A stretch of 12,132 bases of DNA from JBLHKE01 sp047619485 (GTDB lineage Bacteria > Verrucomicrobiota > Verrucomicrobiia > Verrucomicrobiales > DEV007): NCBI GenBank assembly GCA_047619485.1, contig JBLHKE010000161.1, positions 1 to 12,132 on the forward strand. The letters are read 5' to 3'. The notes under the pieces were generated by a model. The model was not told where the DNA came from. It ran no database searches and saw only the letters and a list, made by a program, of their open reading frames with translations. Both the position numbers and the translations under genes were made by a program. This document shows, in pieces, positions 1 to 6,825 of the stretch (position 1 is its first letter; each line of letters begins with the position of its first letter).

Positions 1-2284
1 CCCCGCCGCTGACGACGTAGAGATCGTTGTCACCATCACCATCGGCATCGAACAGCAGCGCTCCCATGTCTTCGCCCTGTAGTTCGTCACTGCTCAGCGC
101 CAACGGGGATGCCTTCCAGCCGCCATTGGCCTGGCGGAGATACAGCGCGCGTGGCGAGCCTTTGCTGCCGCCAAGGTAGAGGTCGTCGAGGCCATCGCCG
201 TTCACATCGCCCCATGCCTGGCCGGGACCGAGTTGCGACAGCTTATTCGGCAATAGCGGTTCACGGGCGAAGTCGTCAAAGCGAGTTTCGCGATGCTGAA
301 TCTGCGCGACCGTCCCATCGCGTTCGAAGAACACGTCCTCAGGATCGTAATCCGATCCCGGCCACGGTGTGGTTCCGGTTTCTGTGATGATGTAGTGGGC
401 ACCGGCATCGAGGTTCTCGAGGACTTGGCTCTCGCCGCTCGGCCAGACAAGTTCGAGGCGCGCGGCACTCTGCGCTACGCCGAGGCCAAAGTGTAGGATC
501 GGCTGGTCGCTACCGAGGTAGCCGCGGGAGGTGATAAGGGTGCGTACCTGTGGAATTTGATCGTCGGGTTTGGTAAACAGCCGCGCTTGCACACCGATCC
601 CCTGGCGGTTGGATTTGGTCCCGCGGAACCCGAACGAGATGCTGTTACCTGCCTCAGCGCCGGTGTTGTGATAGATCGCGACCTGGTCATCGAGGCGCAC
701 GCTCACCATGTCGAGCGCGCCGTCGCCATCGAGGTCACCGACCGCGCAGCCGTAGCTCATGCCGTAGTGATCGATTCCCCATTCCTCCGAGACATCGGCG
801 AACTTCATGCCACCTAGGTTGCGGTAGGCTCGGTTTTTCTCTTTCAACGGAGGTAGGTGCCGGTAGCGCTCCCATTGCGTTAGCTTGCGATCTTTGTTCT
901 TCAGTTCGTCGTCATCGCGCTCGTTGAAATTGCGCGACATGCCGCACTGGAAGAAGGCGTCGTTGAGCCCGTCGTGGTCGAAGTCACACAGGCGCACCGC
1001 CCATGTCCAGTCAGTGCTGGCGAGCCCGGCGAGGTAGGCGCCCTCGAGAAATCGCCCGTTCCCGGCGTTTAGATAGAGCGAGTTGCGCATCAGCTGAGCG
1101 GGTCGGGCGTTGTCCAAGAACCACTTCTTGGCCGTCATGCTGCCCATCGCCGTCTTCTGCTTGTAGTGGTTGCTGCCGGCCATGTCTCCGATGAGAAAAT
1201 CGTTCAAGCCGTCGGCGTTGAGATCACCAAAGTCTGCCCCCATCGAGAACCAGGTGAGGTGTCCGACAATGACGTTGGTCACATCCAAGAAAGTGCCATC
1301 GCCGCGGTTCATGTAGAGGTGATCCTGGTCGTCGAAGTCGTTGCCGACCCACAGGTCGGTCCAACCATCTCCATTCCAATCCCACCACGTCGCGGACAGT
1401 CCGTGTCCGCGGTGCTTGATCCCGGCAGTCTCGTTGACCACCTCGAACTTGCCATTGCCATCGTTGCGGCAGAGCAAATCCGGCCGGCCGACGACCATCG
1501 ACTCCCAGTCGCTGTCGCCGGTCTGGCGAGCTTCATAGAACTTCTCGAATTTTTTCAGCACCTGCGGCTTTCCACCCGCCCCAGCCTCGATGGTTGTCTC
1601 GCTGGGGAACCCCTCAGGCCGGTACCAGCGGTTGGTGAGCACGTAGAGGTCGAGGTCGCCGTCGCCGTCGTAATCGCAGAACGATGGCGTGTGGCTGGCG
1701 TCTGTGAAGGCGACGCCCCAGGCCTCAGCTGATTCGACGAAGCTACCGTCCCCCTGATTGATGAACAGCTGGTTGGCCGAGATGTAGTTGCAGATGTAGA
1801 GATCGCTGTCGCCGTCGTTGTCGATATCTGCGAAAGCACATCCCACCGCCCAAGAGTCGCCACCGCCGATGCCGGCCTTGGCGGTGATGTCTTCAAATTT
1901 CATCCGCGAGGTCTGGCGGAACAGCTTGTTGCCGAGCGGGCCGCTGGCGAGGAACACGTCCTGTTGGCCGTCACCATCGACATCCGCGATGGCGGCACCA
2001 CCGGCAGACATCGCCGAGGCGTAGAGATAGCGCAGAGGGTGATCCTCTTTGATGGGATTGACGAAATCGATCCCGGTATCCGCAGCTCCCAATTCGACGA
2101 AGCGTGTCGATGCTTTGTCCGGAAGGGGCGCGAAGGGAATCTTCTCGACGGTTGCCGCCGTTGCCGCCGGCGCGCCGGGCTGTGGCGTGGAGGTTTCTTT
2201 ATCGCTGCGTTTGTTGCAGCCGACCGGGATCAGGCACACACACGCGAGAAGCAACGCGTGGCAGGCATTTCTGGGACGAAACAT
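1..2284 (-). CDS. FG-GAP/VCBS repeat lipoprotein with UnbV_ASPIC domain (CRTAC1-like), C-terminus cut by window edge
   Basis: I read an uninterrupted frame of 761 codons from an ATG at 2284 to the left edge, with no in-frame stop, so the gene is intact here but partial. The N-terminus has basic residues, a hydrophobic stretch (about 10-20) and Cys23 in the context IPVGC. This suggests an exported lipoprotein, although Pro at -3 makes the lipobox imperfect. Nine calcium-loop motifs of the type DxDxDGxxD start at residues 101, 153, 204, 302, 354, 434, 517, 693 and 746 (for example DVDGDGQQDVF), as in FG-GAP/VCBS beta-propellers. An UnbV_ASPIC-like segment lies at about 550-635, with GTKSNRQGIG and a later GSDQPILHFGLG. 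The order propeller, ASPIC, second propeller matches the large CRTAC1-family proteins of Verrucomicrobia and Planctomycetes, which often exceed 1000 residues. A role in surface or extracellular binding is inferred; no enzymatic function is known to me. No Shine-Dalgarno sequence precedes the start. Confidence 0.9.
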   Translation of the reverse strand, partial: MFRPRNACHALLLACVCLIPVGCNKRSDKETSTPQPGAPAATAATVEKIPFAPLPDKASTRFVELGAADTGIDFVNPIKEDHPLRYLYASAMSAGGAAIADVDGDGQQDVFLASGPLGNKLFRQTSRMKFEDITAKAGIGGGDSWAVGCAFADIDNDGDSDLYICNYISANQLFINQGDGSFVESAEAWGVAFTDASHTPSFCDYDGDGDLDLYVLTNRWYRPEGFPSETTIEAGAGGKPQVLKKFEKFYEARQTGDSDWESMVVGRPDLLCRNDGNGKFEVVNETAGIKHRGHGLSATWWDWNGDGWTDLWVGNDFDDQDHLYMNRGDGTFLDVTNVIVGHLTWFSMGADFGDLNADGLNDFLIGDMAGSNHYKQKTAMGSMTAKKWFLDNARPAQLMRNSLYLNAGNGRFLEGAYLAGLASTDWTWAVRLCDFDHDGLNDAFFQCGMSRNFNERDDDELKNKDRKLTQWERYRHLPPLKEKNRAYRNLGGMKFADVSEEWGIDHYGMSYGCAVGDLDGDGALDMVSVRLDDQVAIYHNTGAEAGNSISFGFRGTKSNRQGIGVQARLFTKPDDQIPQVRTLITSRGYLGSDQPILHFGLGVAQSAARLELVWPSGESQVLENLDAGAHYIITETGTTPWPGSDYDPEDVFFERDGTVAQIQHRETRFDDFAREPLLPNKLSQLGPGQAWGDVNGDGLDDLYLGGSKGSPRALYLRQANGGWKASPLALSSDELQGEDMGALLFDADGDGDNDLYVVSGG

Positions 2285-2308
2285 TGAGATCGGGAGTGGT
2301 GGCTTCTG

Positions 2309-2345
2309 TAAAAACAAAAACGGCCGGCGCCGAAGCGCCGACCGT
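2309..2345 (-). terminator. Intrinsic terminator after the PEP-CTERM gene
   Basis: On the minus strand an 11-bp stem (ACGGTCGGCGC / GCGCCGGCCGT, one G-T wobble) closes a TTCG tetraloop of the very stable C(UUCG)G type. It is followed at once by TTTTTGTTTTT. The stem starts 40 nt after the PEP-CTERM stop codon, as expected for a rho-independent terminator of that gene. The T-rich tail ends only about 25 nt before the ATG of the downstream FG-GAP gene, which leaves little room for a separate promoter after the hairpin. Confidence 0.9.
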
Positions 2346-2384
2346 CAAAGAACACAAAAAAGTGTAAGACGAATAACCGGTCTG

Positions 2385-3170
2385 CTAGGAGCGACGGCGG
2401 CGAAGGATCAGGGCGAGTCCAGAAAGGCCAATGAGCGCGGTTCCAGATGGCTCAGGAATACCTGCAAGCGCACCGATCGCAGCTCCACTGAGCACTTCGT
2501 TGTAGACGCGAACGTCATCGATATCTCCGTTGAGCGATCCGCCGTTGCGCGAAGTTCCGATGAGTAGGATTTCATTCACGTTAGCGGTGTAGGCACCAGT
2601 CCCTGGAGCGTTACCGGATGCGATGTTTACGCCATCCAGAAAGATCTCTTGAAGACCGCCAGTGGTGTTGGTGAAGGCAACGTGGTGCCAGGCACCTGCC
2701 TCGGTGCTGGTGGCACCGCTATTAAGGTCATCACCCCAGTGGCCAGAGTGGTACTGGGCGTTACGCGCACCGAGGTGGAGCACATCACCGCTGCTGCCAC
2801 CGAAGATCATGTTGTCGCCTGTCTGGTTGTTGAAGCGGACAAAGGCTGCCATCGTGTAGTTGTCGGCGCCAGTAATTCCCAAGGCTCCAACGGTCGCCCC
2901 AGGGCCGGCAGAAAGGTGTGGTGCGGCAACGCCTTCCAAACCGTCAGTGGTAGGGCTAAACGAGGCGTAGTTGCCTCCGGATGGGCCGCCTGCAACAATG
3001 GATACACTCCCACCTGCAGAACCGCCTACGACTCCGCCATCAGAGAGAACGGTGCCATCGGCTTGGACACCGAGGGTGTCGGCGTCGAAAGTGTAGTGGC
3101 CGAGGAGAGCTGCATTGGCTGGAATTGCGCTCGCAGCGAGTAGAGGAAGGATTAGTTTTCTTAATTTCAT
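2385..3170 (-). CDS. PEP-CTERM sorting-domain protein with LamG-type lectin-like domain
   Basis: The 261-residue product begins with a clear signal peptide (MKLRKLILPLLAASAIPANA, cleavage likely after Ala20). The body resembles a LamG / concanavalin A-like jelly roll (about 22-232). Recognisable pieces are LLGHYTFD at the start, WHHVAFTNT at 161-169, IFLDGV at 176-181 and DIDDVRVYNEVLS near 216-228. The C-terminus is a textbook PEP-CTERM signal: Pro239-Glu-Pro, a hydrophobic segment (about 243-256) and the basic tail RRRRS. By family knowledge such proteins are processed by an exosortase and delivered to the surface or exopolysaccharide matrix; no exosortase gene lies in the window. A carbohydrate-binding or matrix role is inferred from the fold. 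The start gives the best signal peptide; the AGAAAGAG about 5 nt upstream is at most a weak ribosome binding site. The gene has its own terminator downstream and probably its own promoter upstream. Confidence 0.93.
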   Translation of the reverse strand: MKLRKLILPLLAASAIPANAALLGHYTFDADTLGVQADGTVLSDGGVVGGSAGGSVSIVAGGPSGGNYASFSPTTDGLEGVAAPHLSAGPGATVGALGITGADNYTMAAFVRFNNQTGDNMIFGGSSGDVLHLGARNAQYHSGHWGDDLNSGATSTEAGAWHHVAFTNTTGGLQEIFLDGVNIASGNAPGTGAYTANVNEILLIGTSRNGGSLNGDIDDVRVYNEVLSGAAIGALAGIPEPSGTALIGLSGLALILRRRRS

Positions 3171-3212
3171 AGACTCTTTCTATCGGGTTGAGGACTTTGA
3201 GGATTAAGGATT

Positions 3213-3302
3213 GATTTGGTCGAATTTGATCAAGACCAATCTCTTAGAGGGTTAATGCTTTGAAAAACGCTATGATATAATCGGCACCTGAGGCAACGAA
3301 AA
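3213..3302 (-). promoter_or_regulatory. Candidate promoter and leader dyad for the PEP-CTERM gene
   Basis: On the minus strand a possible -10 (TATATC, 3274-3279) lies 17 bp from a weak -35 (TTTTCG, 3297-3302). This would give a leader of roughly 95 nt before the ATG at 3170. Within the leader is an inverted repeat, GATTTGGTC (3213-3221) and GACCAATC (3234-3241). One base is bulged, and the 12-nt spacer contains the palindrome TTGATCAA. It could be an operator or an mRNA hairpin. The -35 match is poor, so the promoter call is tentative; the dyad itself is directly visible. Confidence 0.3.
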
Positions 3303-3579
3303 TCGTCACTATTTCGATTTTTTGCCTTTCCTTGTGCTTTCAGTTCTCCCGAGGGTGCCGGTAGCGGCCAAAGAGGCAGCGCAACCCATTGAATCTACGG
3401 GTGTTTTGACGAGTCTCAGGCTGGCGGTTCATCCAGCCCGCGAGCGACACCAGGATCAAGGACACCTCAATTCGAATGTGTCCATCGTGTCATTTTCGCA
3501 TTTTTCTGACCCGTAAAGCGAACCAGATCGGATATCCCAGTGCAATCGAAGGATTAAATGTGACCCCAGCTCCCAACCG
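3303..3579. other. Intergenic stretch without a convincing gene; contains short palindromes
   Basis: No reading frame here has a credible product. The stretch holds an imperfect palindrome at 3460-3483 (GGACAC and GTGTCC arms around the core ATTCGAAT) and a small hairpin at 3419-3438 (GGCTGG / CCAGCC, 8-nt loop). Neither is followed by a T-run on either strand, so I see no intrinsic terminator for the secretion ATPase gene that ends at 3580. The composition and palindromes are compatible with a decayed mobile-element flank, but that is a guess. Confidence 0.4.
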
Positions 3580-5397
3580 CTACTCCGGTGCCTGCAGTTC
3601 GTTGGTGGTCGCGCTGACGACCTCTTCGACGGTCGTTTCGCCCGAGAGGACTTTCTCCCAGCCATACTCGCGCATGCCGATGAAGCCTTCTTTTGCCGCC
3701 AGCGCCTTCAGCTCGGCGCTCGACTTGCCCTGGACGATCGCCTCCTCCATCGCGCCAGTGACGAGCACAATCTCGTAGATGGCCATGCGGCCTTTGAATC
3801 CACTGTGGCGACACTGATCGCAGCCACCGGGCTGCGCAGTGAAAATCTGGCCGTCCTGGCCGACAGGGAATTTGATGCTCTTGAGATACTCCGGCTTGTA
3901 GATTGCCGGCGTGCGACAACTCGAGCAGAGGCGCCTAACCAATCGCTGCGCCAAAAACGCACGCACCGAAGCCGCCACGAGGAACGGCTCGACGCCCATG
4001 TCAGTGAGTCGGCTGATGCCGCCGATGGCGTCGTTGGTGTGCAGGGTGCTGAACACCAGGTGACCGGTCAACGAGGCGCGCACGGCAATCTCCGCCGTCT
4101 CGAGGTCACGCATCTCACCGATCATCACGATGTTCGGATCACCACGTAGGATGCTGCGCAAGGCGCGCGCGAAGGTCAGTTCGATCTCGGGTTTGACCGC
4201 GATCTGCATCACCCCGTCGAGCTTGTTCTCGACCGGGTCCTCGACCGTCATGATGCGTGTCTCGAGCTTGTTCAGCTCGGAGAGGAAAGTGTAGAGCGTC
4301 GTCGATTTACCGGAACCGGTCGGACCAGTGATCAGGACGATGCCGTTCGACATCGCCAGCAGGCGCTCAACCTTGCCACGCGCGTCGGCGGTCATGCCGA
4401 GTTTATCCAGGTTGAACTTCTCCTGGTTGAGGAGGCGCAGACTGACACTCTCACCTTCGACTGTCGGGATGGTGGCGACACGCACGTCAATGTTCTGGTC
4501 TTCGAGCGACAAGTTGATACGTCCGTCCTGCGGCAGGCGACGCTCGGCGATGTCGAGGCGCGACATGATTTTCAAGCGGGCGATCACCGACGACTGCAGC
4601 TGGCGGATGTTCTCCGGCACCGGCACATCGATCAGCATGCCGTCGATGCGGTAGCGGATACGTAGGTCTTCTGCCAACGGCTCGACGTGGATGTCGGTCG
4701 CGCGCTGCTCGAGTGCCTCGCGGATGATCTGGTTGACGAACTTCACCACGGAAGCCTCCTCGTCCTCCTCCTCGTCGAGGACATTGGCATCATCCTTGTC
4801 GAACTCGAGCGCGTCCGTGTCGAATTCGCGACCTTTGAGGATCTCCTCGAAAGTGTCTGCGCCGACACCATACAGCTCTTGGATCCCTTGGATGATCCGT
4901 GTGCGCGAAGCCATGCGCCACTCGATCGGACACGGGATCATCTGGCTAGCAGCCTGGCGCGCCAGCAGATTGAATGGGTCGTAGGTCGCGATGCGTAACT
5001 TTAGTCCACCTGGATCGACCACTGGTGTCTCATCGCCAGCCTCTTCGTCAAATTCGATCGCCGGCGGCTCTACCAGTTCACCGTATTCGTCGATATCAGC
5101 ATCGAGTTCTGCCGCCGTCCCGTAACCGAGCGGCAATAACCGGTGCTTCAGCGCGAGCGCCGCTGAACACACTTTTCGCAACTGGCGCTTGCGGCGCGGA
5201 TGTAGTTCCGCCTCCCAGGGCAGCCCCAGCTCTTCGCTTAGATCTTTGAGGAACACTTCCTCCTTCACAACATTGGCGTTGAGGATATCCTCGATGGTCG
5301 AACGTTGCCCGGCCGATGCCTCCTCCACGATCTTGGTGAAATTGGCAATTTCATCAGCATTACTGAGCTGGGAGAGTTTTAAGAAAATTTGATTCAT
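3580..5397 (-). CDS. gspE: GspE/PulE/PilB-family secretion or pilus assembly ATPase
   Basis: This 605-residue protein is a hexameric cytoplasmic ATPase of the type II secretion / type IV pilus class, which powers assembly of a pseudopilus or pilus. The signature motifs are all present: Asp box with RATDIHVEP (about 232-253), Walker A GPTGSGKST (358-366, Lys364), Walker B DPNIVMIGEMRD (420-431, Glu428), His box LTGHLVFSTLHTND (443-456) and the tetracysteine zinc site C491xxC494 / C526xxC529. Residues 1-160 form a degenerate MshEN / T2SSE_N-like N-terminal region. A very acidic linker (about 193-215, including DEEEDEE) joins it to the ATPase core. GspE and PilB cannot be told apart without neighbours, and no other secretion or pilus gene lies in the window, so the symbol is a family label. 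The start ATG directly precedes the family-like N-terminus but lacks a Shine-Dalgarno sequence. Its promoter should lie in 5398-5485, where I see no convincing -10. Confidence 0.95.
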   Translation of the reverse strand: MNQIFLKLSQLSNADEIANFTKIVEEASAGQRSTIEDILNANVVKEEVFLKDLSEELGLPWEAELHPRRKRQLRKVCSAALALKHRLLPLGYGTAAELDADIDEYGELVEPPAIEFDEEAGDETPVVDPGGLKLRIATYDPFNLLARQAASQMIPCPIEWRMASRTRIIQGIQELYGVGADTFEEILKGREFDTDALEFDKDDANVLDEEEDEEASVVKFVNQIIREALEQRATDIHVEPLAEDLRIRYRIDGMLIDVPVPENIRQLQSSVIARLKIMSRLDIAERRLPQDGRINLSLEDQNIDVRVATIPTVEGESVSLRLLNQEKFNLDKLGMTADARGKVERLLAMSNGIVLITGPTGSGKSTTLYTFLSELNKLETRIMTVEDPVENKLDGVMQIAVKPEIELTFARALRSILRGDPNIVMIGEMRDLETAEIAVRASLTGHLVFSTLHTNDAIGGISRLTDMGVEPFLVAASVRAFLAQRLVRRLCSSCRTPAIYKPEYLKSIKFPVGQDGQIFTAQPGGCDQCRHSGFKGRMAIYEIVLVTGAMEEAIVQGKSSAELKALAAKEGFIGMREYGWEKVLSGETTVEEVVSATTNELQAPE

Positions 5398-5485
5398 GCA
5401 AAAAGGGATAGGGATCGCTCACAGGTAAAGCGGCAGCCGTTGGTGACTGCACGCCAAACGACCGTGGGACAGGTTGCCACAACAG

Positions 5486-5520
5486 AAAAAAATCCGCACG
5501 TCCTATTTGTGCGGATTTTT
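5486..5520 (-). terminator. Intrinsic terminator, bidirectional in form, after the lipoprotein gene
   Basis: A perfect 12-bp stem (AAAAATCCGCAC / GTGCGGATTTTT) encloses a 9-nt loop. The minus strand runs into TTTTTTT, about 100 nt downstream of the lipoprotein stop at 5622. Because the arms carry A and T runs on both sides, it could also stop plus-strand transcription. It separates the lipoprotein gene from the secretion ATPase gene, so the ATPase is probably transcribed from its own promoter. Confidence 0.9.
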
Positions 5521-5621
5521 GAAATTATGTTCAAAGAGAAGCCATTACAATTGCATGACAATCGCCTCCCCCTCTCAACCGAAACCCGGCTCTAGCCGAA
5601 TAGCCAAGCTCCGCGAAGGAA

Positions 5622-6497
5622 TTACTCCCCTGAAGCCGCTGCTGCCGCGGGAACAGCGAACACTTTGCCAGTGTAGGGACACTTCACCTTAGTGCCAGCC
5701 GAATGCCCCTCGACGTCAACGACTTGGTTGCTCGAGGCGAAGGGACTGTAGACGTAATTTGGCTTGCCAGGCACCCGTTTGCCAATCGGCACCGCAGCAG
5801 CCTCCTTCTTCGGTAGCGCGAGTGGCTCAGAAGTCGGTGGAGCCTGATTTCTCGGGATCTGCATCAACGGATCAACTGGCAGATTGTCAGAAATCTCGAT
5901 TTTCTCAAACGTCTCTTTCTTCAGAGCGGCGGCAACAAGTTCATCCTGCTGGATCGGCTGGTTAATAGACTGGGCACTGGGCTTCGCGGCCACTTGCTGT
6001 GGTTGCACCCTGCTAGACGACTGGAGCGTCTGGCGAACTGGCGTCGAGGCGACCATTTGAGTCGACCTTGAATTGCTTGGAGCGAGCATTTCAGGCATGC
6101 CTGGAACGACGAACGATTTCTTGGTGTAAGGGCAACGCACCCGCACTCCGGGTTTATAATCAGAGACATCCACGATCAGGAGCTTCTCCGTGTGGGGGCT
6201 GTAGACAAAGCCTGGCTTGTGTTCAACCGGCTGCGCCGTGACGACTCCCGAACGAAAAAGAGGGGCGTTGTGCTCTGCCGACTCGACTTCCACGATCTCT
6301 TGGACGATTTCGCGCTCCTGAGGAACGGACTCACCTAGCATCTGATCGGATTGGCCATCGGCGAGGAACTGGATCAATCCATCGCTTTGAATTCTGCTCC
6401 AAGCACCTGAGCTGGAGGTGCTACAAGAAACTTGGAAGGATCCCAAGGCGATCGCGCACGCGCTGAGGAGGAAGCGGTAGGCTAGTTTGCTTTTCAT
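5622..6497 (-). CDS. Putative lipoprotein with two copies of a VYSP/CPYT domain
   Basis: I place the start at the ATG at 6497 (291 residues). It begins directly with a signal sequence (MKSKLAYRFLLSACAIALGS) ending in Cys25 (FQVSC), an imperfect lipobox. The frame stays open upstream to an ATG at 6641, but those 48 codons lie in AT-rich, promoter-like DNA and would bury the signal peptide. The mature protein has two gapless 42-residue repeats, residues 91-132 and 242-283, with 20 identities. Shared positions are KP..VYSP, VDV, a Gly, and V.CPYT.K.F.VP, each with a single cysteine (Cys122, Cys273). Between them is a Gln/Pro/Ser-rich linker (about 140-235) typical of a disordered spacer. The motif resembles the tail of small zinc ribbons (CPxCGK.F.VP) with the second Cys replaced, but I cannot assign a known family. 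No function is proposed beyond envelope localisation. Confidence 0.8.
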   Translation of the reverse strand: MKSKLAYRFLLSACAIALGSFQVSCSTSSSGAWSRIQSDGLIQFLADGQSDQMLGESVPQEREIVQEIVEVESAEHNAPLFRSGVVTAQPVEHKPGFVYSPHTEKLLIVDVSDYKPGVRVRCPYTKKSFVVPGMPEMLAPSNSRSTQMVASTPVRQTLQSSSRVQPQQVAAKPSAQSINQPIQQDELVAAALKKETFEKIEISDNLPVDPLMQIPRNQAPPTSEPLALPKKEAAAVPIGKRVPGKPNYVYSPFASSNQVVDVEGHSAGTKVKCPYTGKVFAVPAAAAASGE

Positions 6498-6825
6498 TGA
6501 CTGATTGGCAGTAGAATTAAGTATCATCGTTTCGGCATCAAAAATAGCCGAGTTTTTTGATATTGCACGCAATGTTTTGTAACACCTATAATTTCCGCAA
6601 TTTATATTCTCAAAATTGAGAAGAAACAGCCTCCTCCACATTTCTTATTTGCCGAATTTCACTTGTTTTGCTTACATGTGATCGCGAAACACGATCCGGC
6701 ACGATAATTTTCAACTTTTAGATAATTTTAATATTTAAAAGAAATATCCATAAACTAGAGTTATTGTATTCGCTCATCTCAAATTGCTACCTTAACGGCC
6801 AGGTATTTTAAAATTTCTCATCGCT
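6498..6825. promoter_or_regulatory. AT-rich divergent intergenic region between two lipoprotein genes
   Basis: This gap separates the minus-strand VYSP/CPYT lipoprotein from the plus-strand ankyrin/L,D-transpeptidase gene and must hold promoters for both. Visible structure: dyads CTCAAAATTGAG (6610-6621), ATTGCACGCAAT (6562-6573) and TTTTAA-TAT-TTAAAA (6726-6740), plus a direct repeat GATAATTTT (6703-6711 and 6721-6729) with an 18-bp period. A marginal plus-strand candidate is TTGTAT with TACCTT 18 bp downstream, ahead of the TTG start. No element is strong enough to name a sigma factor. The upstream open frame on the minus strand (6498-6641) is judged non-coding. Confidence 0.5.

Noticed and set aside
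1166..1732. Open plus-strand frame of 188 codons
   Set aside because: It lies opposite the FG-GAP repeat gene and mirrors its Asp/Gly-rich codons; there is no domain, signal peptide or start context.
1..2284. Possible frameshift or pseudogene status of the FG-GAP gene, because many short frames overlap it
   Set aside because: I read every codon of the frame from 2284 to the left edge and found no in-frame stop and no break in the repeat pattern.
3276..3281. Perfect TATAAT on the plus strand
   Set aside because: It has no good -35 at 16-18 bp (only TTAATG at 18 bp) and points into a stretch without a credible gene.
3322..3516. Small plus-strand frame of 64 codons starting with TTG
   Set aside because: The start is a TTG without a ribosome binding site, the C-terminal half has no protein-like features, and it covers the palindromes at 3419-3483.
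6498..6641. N-terminal extension of the VYSP/CPYT lipoprotein from the ATG at 6641
   Set aside because: The extra 48 residues are encoded in AT-rich promoter-like DNA and would place the signal peptide internally; the ATG at 6497 fits an exported lipoprotein.
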